Assembly (NCBI RefSeq): GCF_021390545.1
Contig: NZ_JAJUWR010000047.1
Location: 1-32,428, forward strand
Source of the DNA: Algoriphagus sp. AGSA1
GTDB taxonomy: Bacteria; Bacteroidota; Bacteroidia; Cytophagales; Cyclobacteriaceae
Reading direction: 5' to 3'
DNA length: 32,428 bases
Every line of letters starts with the position of its first letter. Position 1 is the first letter of the stretch. The position numbers and the translations under genes were made by a program. Below, piece after piece: positions 7,664 through 15,779 of the stretch. The notes below the pieces were generated by a model, which was given only the letters and a program-made list of their open reading frames with translations, was not told the origin of the DNA and did no database searches.

Positions 7664-8392
7664 ATGGACAAGCTGAAATTCACTTTACTGCTCCTTTTAT
7701 TTTCCCTGGCAATAGACGCTAGAGCTCAGAGAGAAGACATAGGCAACTACGACTATGACAAGGAATACATGTTTGGCATCAATAAAAACACGAACGGTGG
7801 GTTGATCGGAGGTTTTGTGTTCAAGGCAGGGACACGGATCGATGATATGCAGTTTAGTTTCTGGGCCATAGAACTTTCTAATGTTAAAAATCCGAAAGAG
7901 GAACGCTACCCTACTGTCTTGGGCAACAGCTATATCTTCGGTAAATCAAATTACCTCTATTCGATCAGACCACAATACGGAAGGGAAATCATACTGTTCA
8001 AGAAGGCTCCCAATCAGGGTGTTCAGGTATCCGCATTAGCTGCTGTCGGCCCATCTTTTGGCTTAATTGCGCCTTATTATATAGAATACGCCGTCAACCG
8101 GGTGGAAACCGTCACCGAGCAATATGACGCATCAAAACACCAGAGTAGGTACAACATTATGGGCACAGGGCGGCTTTTTGAAGGTCTGGGACAATCAGAA
8201 TTTGCCTTTGGAGGTAATTTGAAAGCAGCGATAAACTTTGAATTTGGAGTTTTTCGCTCAAATGCCACCGGTTTGGAACTTGGATACATGGTGGAAGGTT
8301 TTACCAAAGAAATACCCCTGATCCCAACTACAGAAAACCGTCAGTTGTTCCAGTCCGCGTACTTCACTTTTTTCTATGGGTTCAGGCGGTAG
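7664..8392 (+). CDS. Probable outer-membrane beta-barrel protein, function unknown
   Basis: A 242-residue exported protein. Its signal peptide is MDKLKFTLLLLLFSLAIDARAQ. The mature chain is rich in alternating aromatic/polar strands (YMFGINKNTNGGLIGGFVFK, MQFSFWAIEL, YLYSIRPQYGRE) with turn-like spacers, and it ends ...QSAYFTFFYGFRR, an amphipathic aromatic final strand as in small outer-membrane barrels. No named domain is recognised. lipA starts 56 bases downstream with its own promoter, so the two are probably separate units. Confidence 0.75.
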   Translation: MDKLKFTLLLLLFSLAIDARAQREDIGNYDYDKEYMFGINKNTNGGLIGGFVFKAGTRIDDMQFSFWAIELSNVKNPKEERYPTVLGNSYIFGKSNYLYSIRPQYGREIILFKKAPNQGVQVSALAAVGPSFGLIAPYYIEYAVNRVETVTEQYDASKHQSRYNIMGTGRLFEGLGQSEFAFGGNLKAAINFEFGVFRSNATGLELGYMVEGFTKEIPLIPTTENRQLFQSAYFTFFYGFRR

Positions 8393-8400
8393 GGCACAAC

Positions 8401-8431
8401 TTGGGTTTTGCCCCTTGCTAATGTACCTTTG
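8401..8431 (+). promoter_or_regulatory. Promoter of lipA (TTG-N20-TACCTTTG)
   Basis: A perfect -7 element TACCTTTG at 8424-8431, with TTG at 8401-8403 at 20 bases spacing. It lies 17 bases before the lipA ATG, so the leader would be very short. Confidence 0.7.
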
Positions 8432-8448
8432 CATCAAATCAGAAATCA

Positions 8449-9327
8449 ATGATCGAATTACCTGTAATTTCCGAAGAAGCTACCCGCCGCAAAAAGCCTG
8501 ATTGGCTTAGAGTAAAACTTCCTGTAGGAAAAGAATATGCCAAAGTCCGTAAACTGGTAGATGAGCATAAGCTCCATACCATCTGCGAAAGTGGAAACTG
8601 CCCTAATATGGGCGAATGCTGGGGAGCCGGCACCGCTACCTTCATGATTCTGGGAAACGTATGCACCCGATCCTGCTCATTCTGCGCTGTGGCGACCGGG
8701 CGACCACCGGAGTATGACACGGACGAGCCGAGAAGAGTGGCCGAAGCCATCAAACTCATGGGAGTCAAACATGCCGTATTGACCTCGGTCAATAGAGATG
8801 AGTTGAAAGACAAAGGGGCTGAAATCTGGTATCAGACCGTCATTCAGACCAAGGAGCTTTCACCTACAACGACTATTGAGACACTGATTCCAGATGTAAA
8901 ATCAAATTGGGATGCCTTATACAGAATGATCTCCGGAGGGCAGGAAGTGGTTTCCCATAACATGGAAACAGTGGAAAGCCTGTACAGGAGAGTACGACCT
9001 CAGGCTAAATACGCCAGATCCCTGGAACAGACCAAACTCACCAAGGAGTTTGGTAAAAGAACCAAGACAGGCATTATGCTAGGATTAGGAGAAAAAAAAG
9101 AAGAAGTGTTCAAAGCCATGGATGACCTAGTAGAGCATGGATGTGATATCCTCACACTTGGACAGTACCTCCAGCCCACCAAAATGCATATAGAAGTCGC
9201 AGAATTTATCCACCCTGATCTTTTCGCAGAATACCGGGAAGAGGGATTGGCAAGAGGATTAAAATATGTGGAATCCGGGCCTTTGGTGCGATCCTCATAC
9301 CATGCGGAAAGACATGTAAACATCTAA
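8449..9327 (+). CDS. lipA: Lipoyl synthase
   Basis: Radical-SAM enzyme that inserts two sulfurs into protein-bound octanoyl groups to make the lipoyl cofactor of GcvH and of 2-oxoacid dehydrogenases. All family marks are present: the auxiliary cluster motif CESGNCPNMGEC (Cys46, Cys51, Cys57), the radical-SAM motif CTRSCSFC (Cys72, Cys76, Cys79), and the C-terminal RSSYHAE whose serine ligates the auxiliary cluster. The 292-residue length is normal. It is followed by a terminator at 9350-9374. The glycine cleavage P-protein gene in this window depends on lipoylated GcvH, so the link is functional rather than an operon. Confidence 0.97.
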   Translation: MIELPVISEEATRRKKPDWLRVKLPVGKEYAKVRKLVDEHKLHTICESGNCPNMGECWGAGTATFMILGNVCTRSCSFCAVATGRPPEYDTDEPRRVAEAIKLMGVKHAVLTSVNRDELKDKGAEIWYQTVIQTKELSPTTTIETLIPDVKSNWDALYRMISGGQEVVSHNMETVESLYRRVRPQAKYARSLEQTKLTKEFGKRTKTGIMLGLGEKKEEVFKAMDDLVEHGCDILTLGQYLQPTKMHIEVAEFIHPDLFAEYREEGLARGLKYVESGPLVRSSYHAERHVNI

Positions 9328-9349
9328 TGATGAGAGCGATAAAAATACG

Positions 9350-9374
9350 GCACACTTTCGGGTGTGCTTTTTTT
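9350..9374 (+). terminator. Rho-independent terminator after lipA
   Basis: Stem GCACAC (9350-9355) / GTGTGC (9362-9367), 6-base loop, then seven T (9368-9374). Confidence 0.85.
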
Positions 9375-9441
9375 ATATCAAAATTTTCAATAATTTGAAT
9401 TCTTAATTTTCCCACCAATTTCACACTAAACTTTTAAACTA

Positions 9442-9753
9442 ATGGTAAAAATTGAAAAAATCGGAGTGTCCTCCGCTGCTAAGATCTACGGCTTGACGCT
9501 AGGTATTCTTGGCTTTGTAATCGGTATCTTTTATGCCCTATTTTTATCGGCATTCTCTGGACTATTGGGCGATGAATTTTCTTCGTTTGGAACAGGGATC
9601 GGTATCGGGATGGTAATTGTATTTCCTATTATCTATGGGGTAATGGGCTTTGTTGTTGGAGCTTTAGGCGCGGTAATCTACAATTTTGTCGCCTCAAAGA
9701 TTGGAGGCTTGGAAATCCAACTATCAAAAGATGATGAGATTCCTTTGATGTAA
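9442..9753 (+). CDS. Small two-helix membrane protein, function unknown
   Basis: A 103-residue protein. After MVKIEKIGVSSAAKIYGL come two long hydrophobic, glycine-rich helices (about residues 17-42 and 53-85) and a short acidic tail (LEIQLSKDDEIPLM). The GFVIGIF...GIGIGMVIVFPIIYGVMGFVVGALGAVIYN pattern (landmark) is shared by small conserved membrane proteins of Bacteroidota that I know only as hypothetical, loosely like DUF3566. The hairpin at 9803-9828 separates it from the convergent gcvP gene. Confidence 0.75.
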   Translation: MVKIEKIGVSSAAKIYGLTLGILGFVIGIFYALFLSAFSGLLGDEFSSFGTGIGIGMVIVFPIIYGVMGFVVGALGAVIYNFVASKIGGLEIQLSKDDEIPLM

Positions 9754-9797
9754 GGCAAAACAATCATGCATCCGTACGCTCCGCGGCAAAAGATGAT

Positions 9798-9830
9798 ATA
9801 AAAAAGGGTTGCCAGTCGGCAACCCTTTAA
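9798..9830. terminator. Bidirectional terminator between small membrane protein and gcvP
   Basis: Perfect 11-bp stem AAAGGGTTGCC (9803-9813) / GGCAACCCTTT (9818-9828) with loop AGTC. The A run at 9800-9805 gives a six-T tail on the minus strand, which suits termination of gcvP; the plus-strand tail is weaker. Confidence 0.85.
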
Positions 9831-9845
9831 TATTATTAAGGCCAA

Positions 9846-12734
9846 TCAAGCCTCTTCGCTGGCATAATCCTCCACAGGAATACAGCTACAGATCAAGTTT
9901 CTATCCCCGTAAGCCGAATCAATTCTACGCACACTAGGCCAGAATTTGTTCTCTTTCACATAGCTCAATGGATAAACAGCTTTTTCTCTTGAATACGGCA
10001 AATCCCAGTCATCTGCCAGAACCATGCTAGCTGTATGCGGCGCATTCTTCAAGACGTTCTCCATTTTGTCCGCTTTTCCGTCTTCTATCTCTTGGATTTC
10101 AGCACGTATAGAAAGCAACGCATCGCAGAACCTATCCAATTCCGCCTTCGTCTCAGACTCAGTAGGCTCGATCATCAATGTACCTGCCACTGGGAAAGAA
10201 ACTGTAGGCGCATGGTATCCGTAGTCCATCAATCGCTTAGCGATATCTTCTACTTCCACTCCTACTTCCTTGAATGCCCTGCAGTCCACAATCATTTCAT
10301 GCGCAGCCCTACCTTGGGTTCCTGTGTAAAGAATAGGGAAATGATCCTTCAATCTTTCTTTGATGTAATTGGCGTTTAGGATCGCCATTTTGGTGGCATT
10401 CTTCAGTCCATCTCCTCCCATCATAGCGATGTAAGCATAGGAGATAGGTAAAATGCTCGCACTGCCATAAGGTGCTGCCGAAATAGAAGAGACGGCCTGT
10501 TCGCCTCCTGCTTTTACCACTGGATTGCCAGGAAGGAAAGGCGCCAAGTGACTTGCAACACAGATCGGCCCCATACCAGGCCCCCCACCCCCGTGAGGAA
10601 TACAGAAGGTCTTGTGAAGATTTAGGTGACATACGTCAGCTCCGATTCTCCCTGGACTGGTCAGGCCTACCTGAGCATTCATGTTTGCACCATCCATATA
10701 CACTTGCCCACCATTTTCATGAATAATCTGGCAGATTTCCTGAATCCCCACTTCAAACACTCCGTGAGTGGAAGGATAAGTGACCATAAGCGAAGAAAGG
10801 TCCTTGCTGTGAGCTGTAGCTTTAGCTCTTAGATCATCTATGTCAATATTCCCCCTTTCATCGCATTTCACCAACACTACTTTCATACCTGCCATTACAG
10901 CAGAAGCCGGGTTGGTACCATGGGCGGAGGTAGGGATCAAGGCCACGTTCCTATGGTGGTCACCCCTGCTCTGATGATAGGCTCTGATGACCATCAGACC
11001 GGCAAACTCACCTTGGGCACCCGAATTTGGCTGAAGGGAAGTGTCCGCAAAACCAGTAATCTCATTTAACCAGTGTCTCAGATTAGCAAAAAGCTCCTGA
11101 TATCCCGCAGTCTGGTCTGTCGGGGCAAATGGGTGCATCTGACCGAACTCCGGCCAAGTCACGGGAATCATTTCCGCGGTAGCATTCAGCTTCATGGTAC
11201 AAGAACCCAAAGAAATCATGGAATGTACCAAGGACAAATCCTTGTTCTCCAGTCGCTTGATATAGCGCAGCATTTCGTGCTCACTTTGGAAATTATTGAA
11301 AACCGGATGGGTAAGGTACTCGGAAGTCCTCACCAAAGCCTCCGGTAACTCCAGGGTAATATCCTCCGCCAACGCAGTCAAATCAGGAGTCGCCAGTCCT
11401 TTTGCTTTTGCGAACACCTCTACTACAGACCTAATATCCGCTAAGGTTTTAGCTTCGTCAAAAGACAGGAAAACCGTATCATACTCATAGCGGAAATTCA
11501 TTTTAGCCGAAAGGGCCAAAGACTGTATGGCATTGAGCGACTTAGCTTCTATGCGGATCTTAATGGTATCAAAGTAATTTCCAGAAGGCACCTCATATCC
11601 TAGTTGCTTCAAGGCACTTGCTGTAAGTTTTGCCAGTCCATGTGTTCTCAGCGCAATATTTCTAAGCCCTTTGGGTCCATGATACACGGCATAGAAACTT
11701 GCCATCACCGCCAGAAGAACCTGTGCGGTACAGATGTTTGAAGTCGCCTTTTCTCTCTTTATATGTTGTTCACGGGTCTGCAAAGCCATTCTATAGGCTT
11801 TGTTCCCTTCCTTATCCTGGGACACGCCTATGATTCTACCGGGAATCTGCCGCTTATACGCTTCTTTGGTTGCAAAAAAACCTGCATGCGGGCCCCCATA
11901 TCCCATCGGGACGCCAAAGCGCTGGGAAGACCCAACCACTACATCAGCCCCCATTTCACCAGGGGAAGTCAGAATAGTCAAAGCCAACAGATCAGCGGCA
12001 AAAACTGTAGTCACGTTATTTTCTTTAGCAGATGCCAGAAGTGCTGAGTAATCTCTTGCTTCCCCATCCGCATCCGGATATTGGAACAAAACTCCGAATA
12101 GGTTTTCGTCCGTTAAGTCCAGGGAATCAATAGAACCAAAGACCAACTCGATTCCAACCGGTTCAGCTCTGGTCACCAATACAGCTTTAGTCTGGGGGAA
12201 TACTTTTTCATCGACAAAGAACTTCGCCGCATTCTTCTTTTCCCTTGGCTTTACCGCATACAGCATGTTCATCGCTTCGGCAGCAGCGGTTCCCTCATCC
12301 AAGAGAGAAGCATTTGCCAGCTCCATACCTGTAAGCTCCATCACTACGGTCTGGAAATTGATCAAGGCTTCCAATCTGCCCTGGGCGATTTCAGCTTGAT
12401 ATGGAGTGTATGCAGTGTACCATCCCGGGTTTTCGAGTACATTTCTCAAAATCACACCGGGTACCAAGGTATCATAATAACCCAAGCCTATAAATGACTT
12501 GAACACTTTGTTTTTAGAAGCCAGCTTTTTAAAATCTTTCAAAAACTCCGACTCCAACTTCGCCGATGGCAGATCCAGCGGGCCATCCAATTGTATGGAT
12601 TTCGGTACAGTTTGATTGATTAATTCCTCTAAAGTTGAGGCTCCGATTTTCTCCAGCATCGCTGAAATCTCCGCATCTGTCGGGCCGTTGTGTCTGCTCT
12701 CGAATTTGACAGCATTAGAAAGATTGATCTTCAT
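9846..12734 (-). CDS. gcvP: Glycine dehydrogenase (decarboxylating), P-protein, single chain
   Basis: PLP enzyme of the glycine cleavage system. It decarboxylates glycine and passes the aminomethyl group to the lipoyl arm of GcvH. At 962 residues it is the fused homodimeric form, not the split GcvPA/GcvPB pair. The N-terminal half opens with FESRHNGPTDAEISAMLEKI. The C-terminal half carries the PLP lysine in NLHKTFCIPHGGGGPGMGPI, Lys708 by position. Other family marks are LGSCTMKLNA and the closing SYGDRNL-like stretch (SAYGDRNLICSC). gcvT and gcvH are not in the window. A -7-like TACCTTTG lies upstream on the minus strand (12793-12800). Confidence 0.97.
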   Translation of the reverse strand: MKINLSNAVKFESRHNGPTDAEISAMLEKIGASTLEELINQTVPKSIQLDGPLDLPSAKLESEFLKDFKKLASKNKVFKSFIGLGYYDTLVPGVILRNVLENPGWYTAYTPYQAEIAQGRLEALINFQTVVMELTGMELANASLLDEGTAAAEAMNMLYAVKPREKKNAAKFFVDEKVFPQTKAVLVTRAEPVGIELVFGSIDSLDLTDENLFGVLFQYPDADGEARDYSALLASAKENNVTTVFAADLLALTILTSPGEMGADVVVGSSQRFGVPMGYGGPHAGFFATKEAYKRQIPGRIIGVSQDKEGNKAYRMALQTREQHIKREKATSNICTAQVLLAVMASFYAVYHGPKGLRNIALRTHGLAKLTASALKQLGYEVPSGNYFDTIKIRIEAKSLNAIQSLALSAKMNFRYEYDTVFLSFDEAKTLADIRSVVEVFAKAKGLATPDLTALAEDITLELPEALVRTSEYLTHPVFNNFQSEHEMLRYIKRLENKDLSLVHSMISLGSCTMKLNATAEMIPVTWPEFGQMHPFAPTDQTAGYQELFANLRHWLNEITGFADTSLQPNSGAQGEFAGLMVIRAYHQSRGDHHRNVALIPTSAHGTNPASAVMAGMKVVLVKCDERGNIDIDDLRAKATAHSKDLSSLMVTYPSTHGVFEVGIQEICQIIHENGGQVYMDGANMNAQVGLTSPGRIGADVCHLNLHKTFCIPHGGGGPGMGPICVASHLAPFLPGNPVVKAGGEQAVSSISAAPYGSASILPISYAYIAMMGGDGLKNATKMAILNANYIKERLKDHFPILYTGTQGRAAHEMIVDCRAFKEVGVEVEDIAKRLMDYGYHAPTVSFPVAGTLMIEPTESETKAELDRFCDALLSIRAEIQEIEDGKADKMENVLKNAPHTASMVLADDWDLPYSREKAVYPLSYVKENKFWPSVRRIDSAYGDRNLICSCIPVEDYASEEA

Positions 12735-12792
12735 ATAAGAACGTTAAGACGATAAACTATTTGGGTTTGAGATTGGCTGATTTTTCAAGCTG

Positions 12793-12800
12793 CAAAGGTA
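12793..12800 (-). promoter_or_regulatory. -7 element (TACCTTTG) upstream of gcvP
   Basis: On the minus strand TACCTTTG lies 59 bases upstream of the gcvP ATG. The sequence 19-20 bases further upstream has no clear TTTG, so only the -7 half is supported. Confidence 0.55.
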
Positions 12801-12875
12801 CAATATATTGAAAGATAATGCTTTCTTGAGACGCATTATTTCCCTTGGGTTAAGCCAAAAATTACAAGCGGTTTA

Positions 12876-12904
12876 TTGAAGGGGTGAAAAATTCTCTAGT
12901 TTAG
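12876..12904 (+). promoter_or_regulatory. Possible promoter of the M28 peptidase gene
   Basis: TTG (12876-12878), 18 bases, then TAGTTTAG (12897-12904), one base off TAnnTTTG. It lies in the divergent gcvP/peptidase gap about 110 bases before the ATG. Weak. Confidence 0.35.
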
Positions 12905-13012
12905 CGGCATAAAATGTAAAAGATTGAGTTTTACGCCTCCTCACTTCCTTATGCAGGAAAATGAACGAGGTCAATTTCAATCTGAAATCAAAAAAAACCT
13001 AACTATAAACTG

Positions 13013-14509
13013 ATGAACAAAAGTTTGTTATTGACGGGCGCAATGGCTTTAGGTCTTGCTCTGCCGTCCTTGGCACAGCAACCCACCCAAGTGAAGTATG
13101 CCAACACAATCACGGTTGCCGACCTAAAAGAACGCCTCACCTACCTTGCTTCCGATGAGATGAAGGGAAGGGATACAGGTTCTGAGGAGCAAAAAGTAGC
13201 CGCAAATTACCTTGCTGATTTTTACAAAAAAATCGGGCTTTCTGGGCCAGCTGAAGGAAGCTACCTTCAGCCGGTGGAGCTGGTAAGCGCCTCGTTCAAG
13301 GAGGTCTCTCTGAAAGTAGGCAAGCAAAAACTTGTGGACAATGTGGATTTTGTCTTCATCGGGGACGGGGATATGAAAAAAGCCTCCAAAACAGATCTGG
13401 TGTTTTTGGGCTTAGTCTCCGATGAAAACCTGGCCAAAGTTGACGTGAAAGATAAGCTGGTCGGAATCTGGGCGGTAGGTGTGAGATCCAACGATCTTTT
13501 GACCAAAGTAATGGATGCCGGAGCTGCGGGCATTGTGATAGTAACGATGGAAGGGCAGGCAAACTTTGACAGGGTAGCCGGACGCTATCAGAGCCTGGCT
13601 GGCAAAGGAAGGGTGGGTTTTGCAAAACCGGCGGAGCAAAAACCTGTATTTATGGTAAGTTCAGATAAAATGGCTGAACTATTCAACACACCTGTGGAAG
13701 AGCTGAAAGAAGCCGCAAAATCAGATCCCCAATCAATCAAGTCCCAAAAAACCTCTTATCAAATCCAAAAAGAAGTAAAAGAAATAGAGAGCTCCAATGT
13801 CATGGGGTATCTGGAAGGAAGTGATAAAAAAGACGAACTGATCGTCATTTCTTCACACTACGATCACGTCGGGGTCAGTAGCACCGGTGAAGTATTTAAC
13901 GGCGCAGATGATGACGGCTCCGGGACTGTCTCCGTCACGGAAATCGCCGAAGCGTTTGCTCTTGCTGCCAAAGACGGTGTAAAACCAAGGAGATCACTAT
14001 TGTTCCTCAATGTTACCGGAGAGGAAAAAGGGCTTTTGGGATCGGAATACTACTCAGACCACCCCATTTTCCCATTAGAAAACACAGTTGCTAATTTCAA
14101 CATTGACATGGTAGGAAGAATTGACTATGAATACCAAGATGCCGAAAACACCGATTTCGTCTATGTGATCGGTTCAGAAATGCTGTCCACTGACTTGAAA
14201 AAAATCCTGGAATACAACAACATCACTTATTCTGACCTGATCTTGGACTACAGGTATGATGCGGAGGATGACCCAAACAGATTCTACTACAGATCAGATC
14301 ACTACAATTTCGCTAAACACAATATCCCAGTTGCTTTCTTCTTCAACGGAGTACATGATGACTATCACCAGGTGACGGATACCGTGGACAAAATTGAGTT
14401 TCCGCTGATGGAGAAAAGAGCAAAACTGATTTTCCATACAGTTTGGGATGTAGCGAACAGAGAGAACAGACTGCGCGTGGACGGCTCAAACAACAGAACA
14501 GAAAGGTAA
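13013..14509 (+). CDS. Secreted M28 family metallo-aminopeptidase with PA-like insert
   Basis: Exported zinc peptidase of 498 residues. The signal peptide is MNKSLLLTGAMALGLALPSLAQ. An N-terminal cap (about 30-105) precedes a protease-associated-like domain (about 110-225, with LVGIWAVGVRSNDLLTKVMDAGAAGIVIV as landmark). The M28 catalytic domain follows: SSHYDHVG (His282, Asp284), NGADDDGSG (Asp299), TGEEKGLLGS (Glu337/Glu338), NIDMVGR (Asp365) and HDDYHQVTDT near the end with the last zinc histidine. All expected metal ligands are present, so the enzyme should be active. It is probably periplasmic or lipid-envelope exposed and cleaves N-terminal residues from peptides; specificity is unknown. 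It is terminated by the hairpin at 14542-14573. Confidence 0.93.
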   Translation: MNKSLLLTGAMALGLALPSLAQQPTQVKYANTITVADLKERLTYLASDEMKGRDTGSEEQKVAANYLADFYKKIGLSGPAEGSYLQPVELVSASFKEVSLKVGKQKLVDNVDFVFIGDGDMKKASKTDLVFLGLVSDENLAKVDVKDKLVGIWAVGVRSNDLLTKVMDAGAAGIVIVTMEGQANFDRVAGRYQSLAGKGRVGFAKPAEQKPVFMVSSDKMAELFNTPVEELKEAAKSDPQSIKSQKTSYQIQKEVKEIESSNVMGYLEGSDKKDELIVISSHYDHVGVSSTGEVFNGADDDGSGTVSVTEIAEAFALAAKDGVKPRRSLLFLNVTGEEKGLLGSEYYSDHPIFPLENTVANFNIDMVGRIDYEYQDAENTDFVYVIGSEMLSTDLKKILEYNNITYSDLILDYRYDAEDDPNRFYYRSDHYNFAKHNIPVAFFFNGVHDDYHQVTDTVDKIEFPLMEKRAKLIFHTVWDVANRENRLRVDGSNNRTER

Positions 14510-14541
14510 AAACACCCAGGACTTTTCTTTAATGAGGTAGA

Positions 14542-14578
14542 AAAAGGCTATTGGAGAGATCCGATAGCCTTTTCTTTG
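14542..14578 (+). terminator. Rho-independent terminator after M28 peptidase
   Basis: 14-bp stem AAAAGGCTATTGGA (14542-14555) / TCCGATAGCCTTTT (14560-14573) with one G-T pair and loop GAGA, then CTTTGTT. Confidence 0.88.
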
Positions 14579-14652
14579 TTCTGCAAATACTGTAAAAGGA
14601 GCGAAATTTAGATTTCATCCGGTTTAATCAATCCTCAAATTTTATAAAACGA

Positions 14653-14660
14653 TATCTTTG
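14653..14660 (+). promoter_or_regulatory. -7 element (TATCTTTG) upstream of pyrD
   Basis: A perfect TAnnTTTG match 25 bases before the GTG start. The -33 region has GTTT but no TTTG at the ideal spacing. Confidence 0.55.
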
Positions 14661-14685
14661 CATCTACAACGCAAATCAACACCCA

Positions 14686-15726
14686 GTGTATAAATCTCTA
14701 CTCAAGCCACTCTTTTTTCTTAAAAAGCCAGAAGAAGCCCACCATTTCACCGTGAATCTCACCAGATTGACATTTAATATCCCTTTGGTAGGTGCTCTGG
14801 TAAAATCAATTTTCAAGGTAGAGGATAAGCGATTGGAGCAGGAGGTTTTTGGACTGAAATTCAAAAATCCGGTAGGTTTGGCCGCAGGCTTTGACAAAGA
14901 TGCCAAAGCCATTGATGAAATGGCAATGCTAGGTTTCGGCTTCATAGAGATCGGCACACTGACACCAAAACCACAGAAGGGAAATCCTCAACCCAGGCTT
15001 TTCAGGCTTCCTGAGGACGAATCCCTGATCAACCGCATGGGCTTCAACAACGGAGGTGTGGAAGAGGCTGTCAAGCGTTTGAAAACACGTAAATCCTCCG
15101 TGCTGATAGGTGGGAACATAGGCAAAAACAAAACCACACCCAATGAAAATGCCATCGAGGATTACTTAATCTGCCTGGAAGCGCTACATGACTATGTGGA
15201 TTATTTTGTGGTGAACGTAAGTTCGCCCAATACCCCGAACCTTCGTGATCTTCAGGAAAAAGAGCCCCTGAAAAAACTACTTCAGGCAGTCAAAAACGCC
15301 AATGATCTCAAACCTAAACCTAAACCAATCCTGCTGAAAATCGCTCCTGATCTAACAAACGGTCAACTGGATGATATCATTGAGATCGTCCTAGACACAA
15401 GAATAGACGGAGTAATAGCGACCAACACCACCATAGACCGTTCAAAACTGAGCACTTCCGCAGCAACAGTAGAGGCAATCGGTGCCGGGGGAGTAAGCGG
15501 CAAGGTATTGGGAAAAAGAAGCACTGAAGTGATCCGGTATCTTTCTGAGAAGTCCAACAAGGCCTTTCCTATCATTGGGGTAGGCGGTATTTTCTCAGCA
15601 GGAGACGCCATCGAAAAACTCGAGGCAGGAGCTAGCCTGATTCAGGTGTACTCGGGCATGATTTATGAGGGACCTGGGCTGATCAAAAAGATTAACCAAG
15701 GATTATTGGCTTATTTTTCATCGTAA
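14686..15726 (+). CDS. pyrD: Dihydroorotate dehydrogenase (quinone), class 2
   Basis: Membrane-associated flavoenzyme that oxidises dihydroorotate to orotate and reduces quinone in pyrimidine synthesis. The 346-residue length and the amphipathic N-terminal extension (MYKSLLKPLFFLKKPEEAHH) are class 2 features. Diagnostic motifs are NPVGLAAGFDKD (61-72), NRMGFNNGG (116-124) and VNVSSPNTPNLR (177-188), where the serine is the class 2 catalytic base. GVGGIFSAGDA and the later IQVYSGMIYEGPG stretch bind FMN phosphate. The start is GTG, supported by the family N-terminus and the -7 element just upstream. ftsK follows after 53 bases on the same strand. Confidence 0.96.
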   Translation: MYKSLLKPLFFLKKPEEAHHFTVNLTRLTFNIPLVGALVKSIFKVEDKRLEQEVFGLKFKNPVGLAAGFDKDAKAIDEMAMLGFGFIEIGTLTPKPQKGNPQPRLFRLPEDESLINRMGFNNGGVEEAVKRLKTRKSSVLIGGNIGKNKTTPNENAIEDYLICLEALHDYVDYFVVNVSSPNTPNLRDLQEKEPLKKLLQAVKNANDLKPKPKPILLKIAPDLTNGQLDDIIEIVLDTRIDGVIATNTTIDRSKLSTSAATVEAIGAGGVSGKVLGKRSTEVIRYLSEKSNKAFPIIGVGGIFSAGDAIEKLEAGASLIQVYSGMIYEGPGLIKKINQGLLAYFSS

Positions 15727-15779
15727 TTTGTCAATCTAAATTCATTAATCTTAACTTAAATCGGATTTGAATCGAATAC

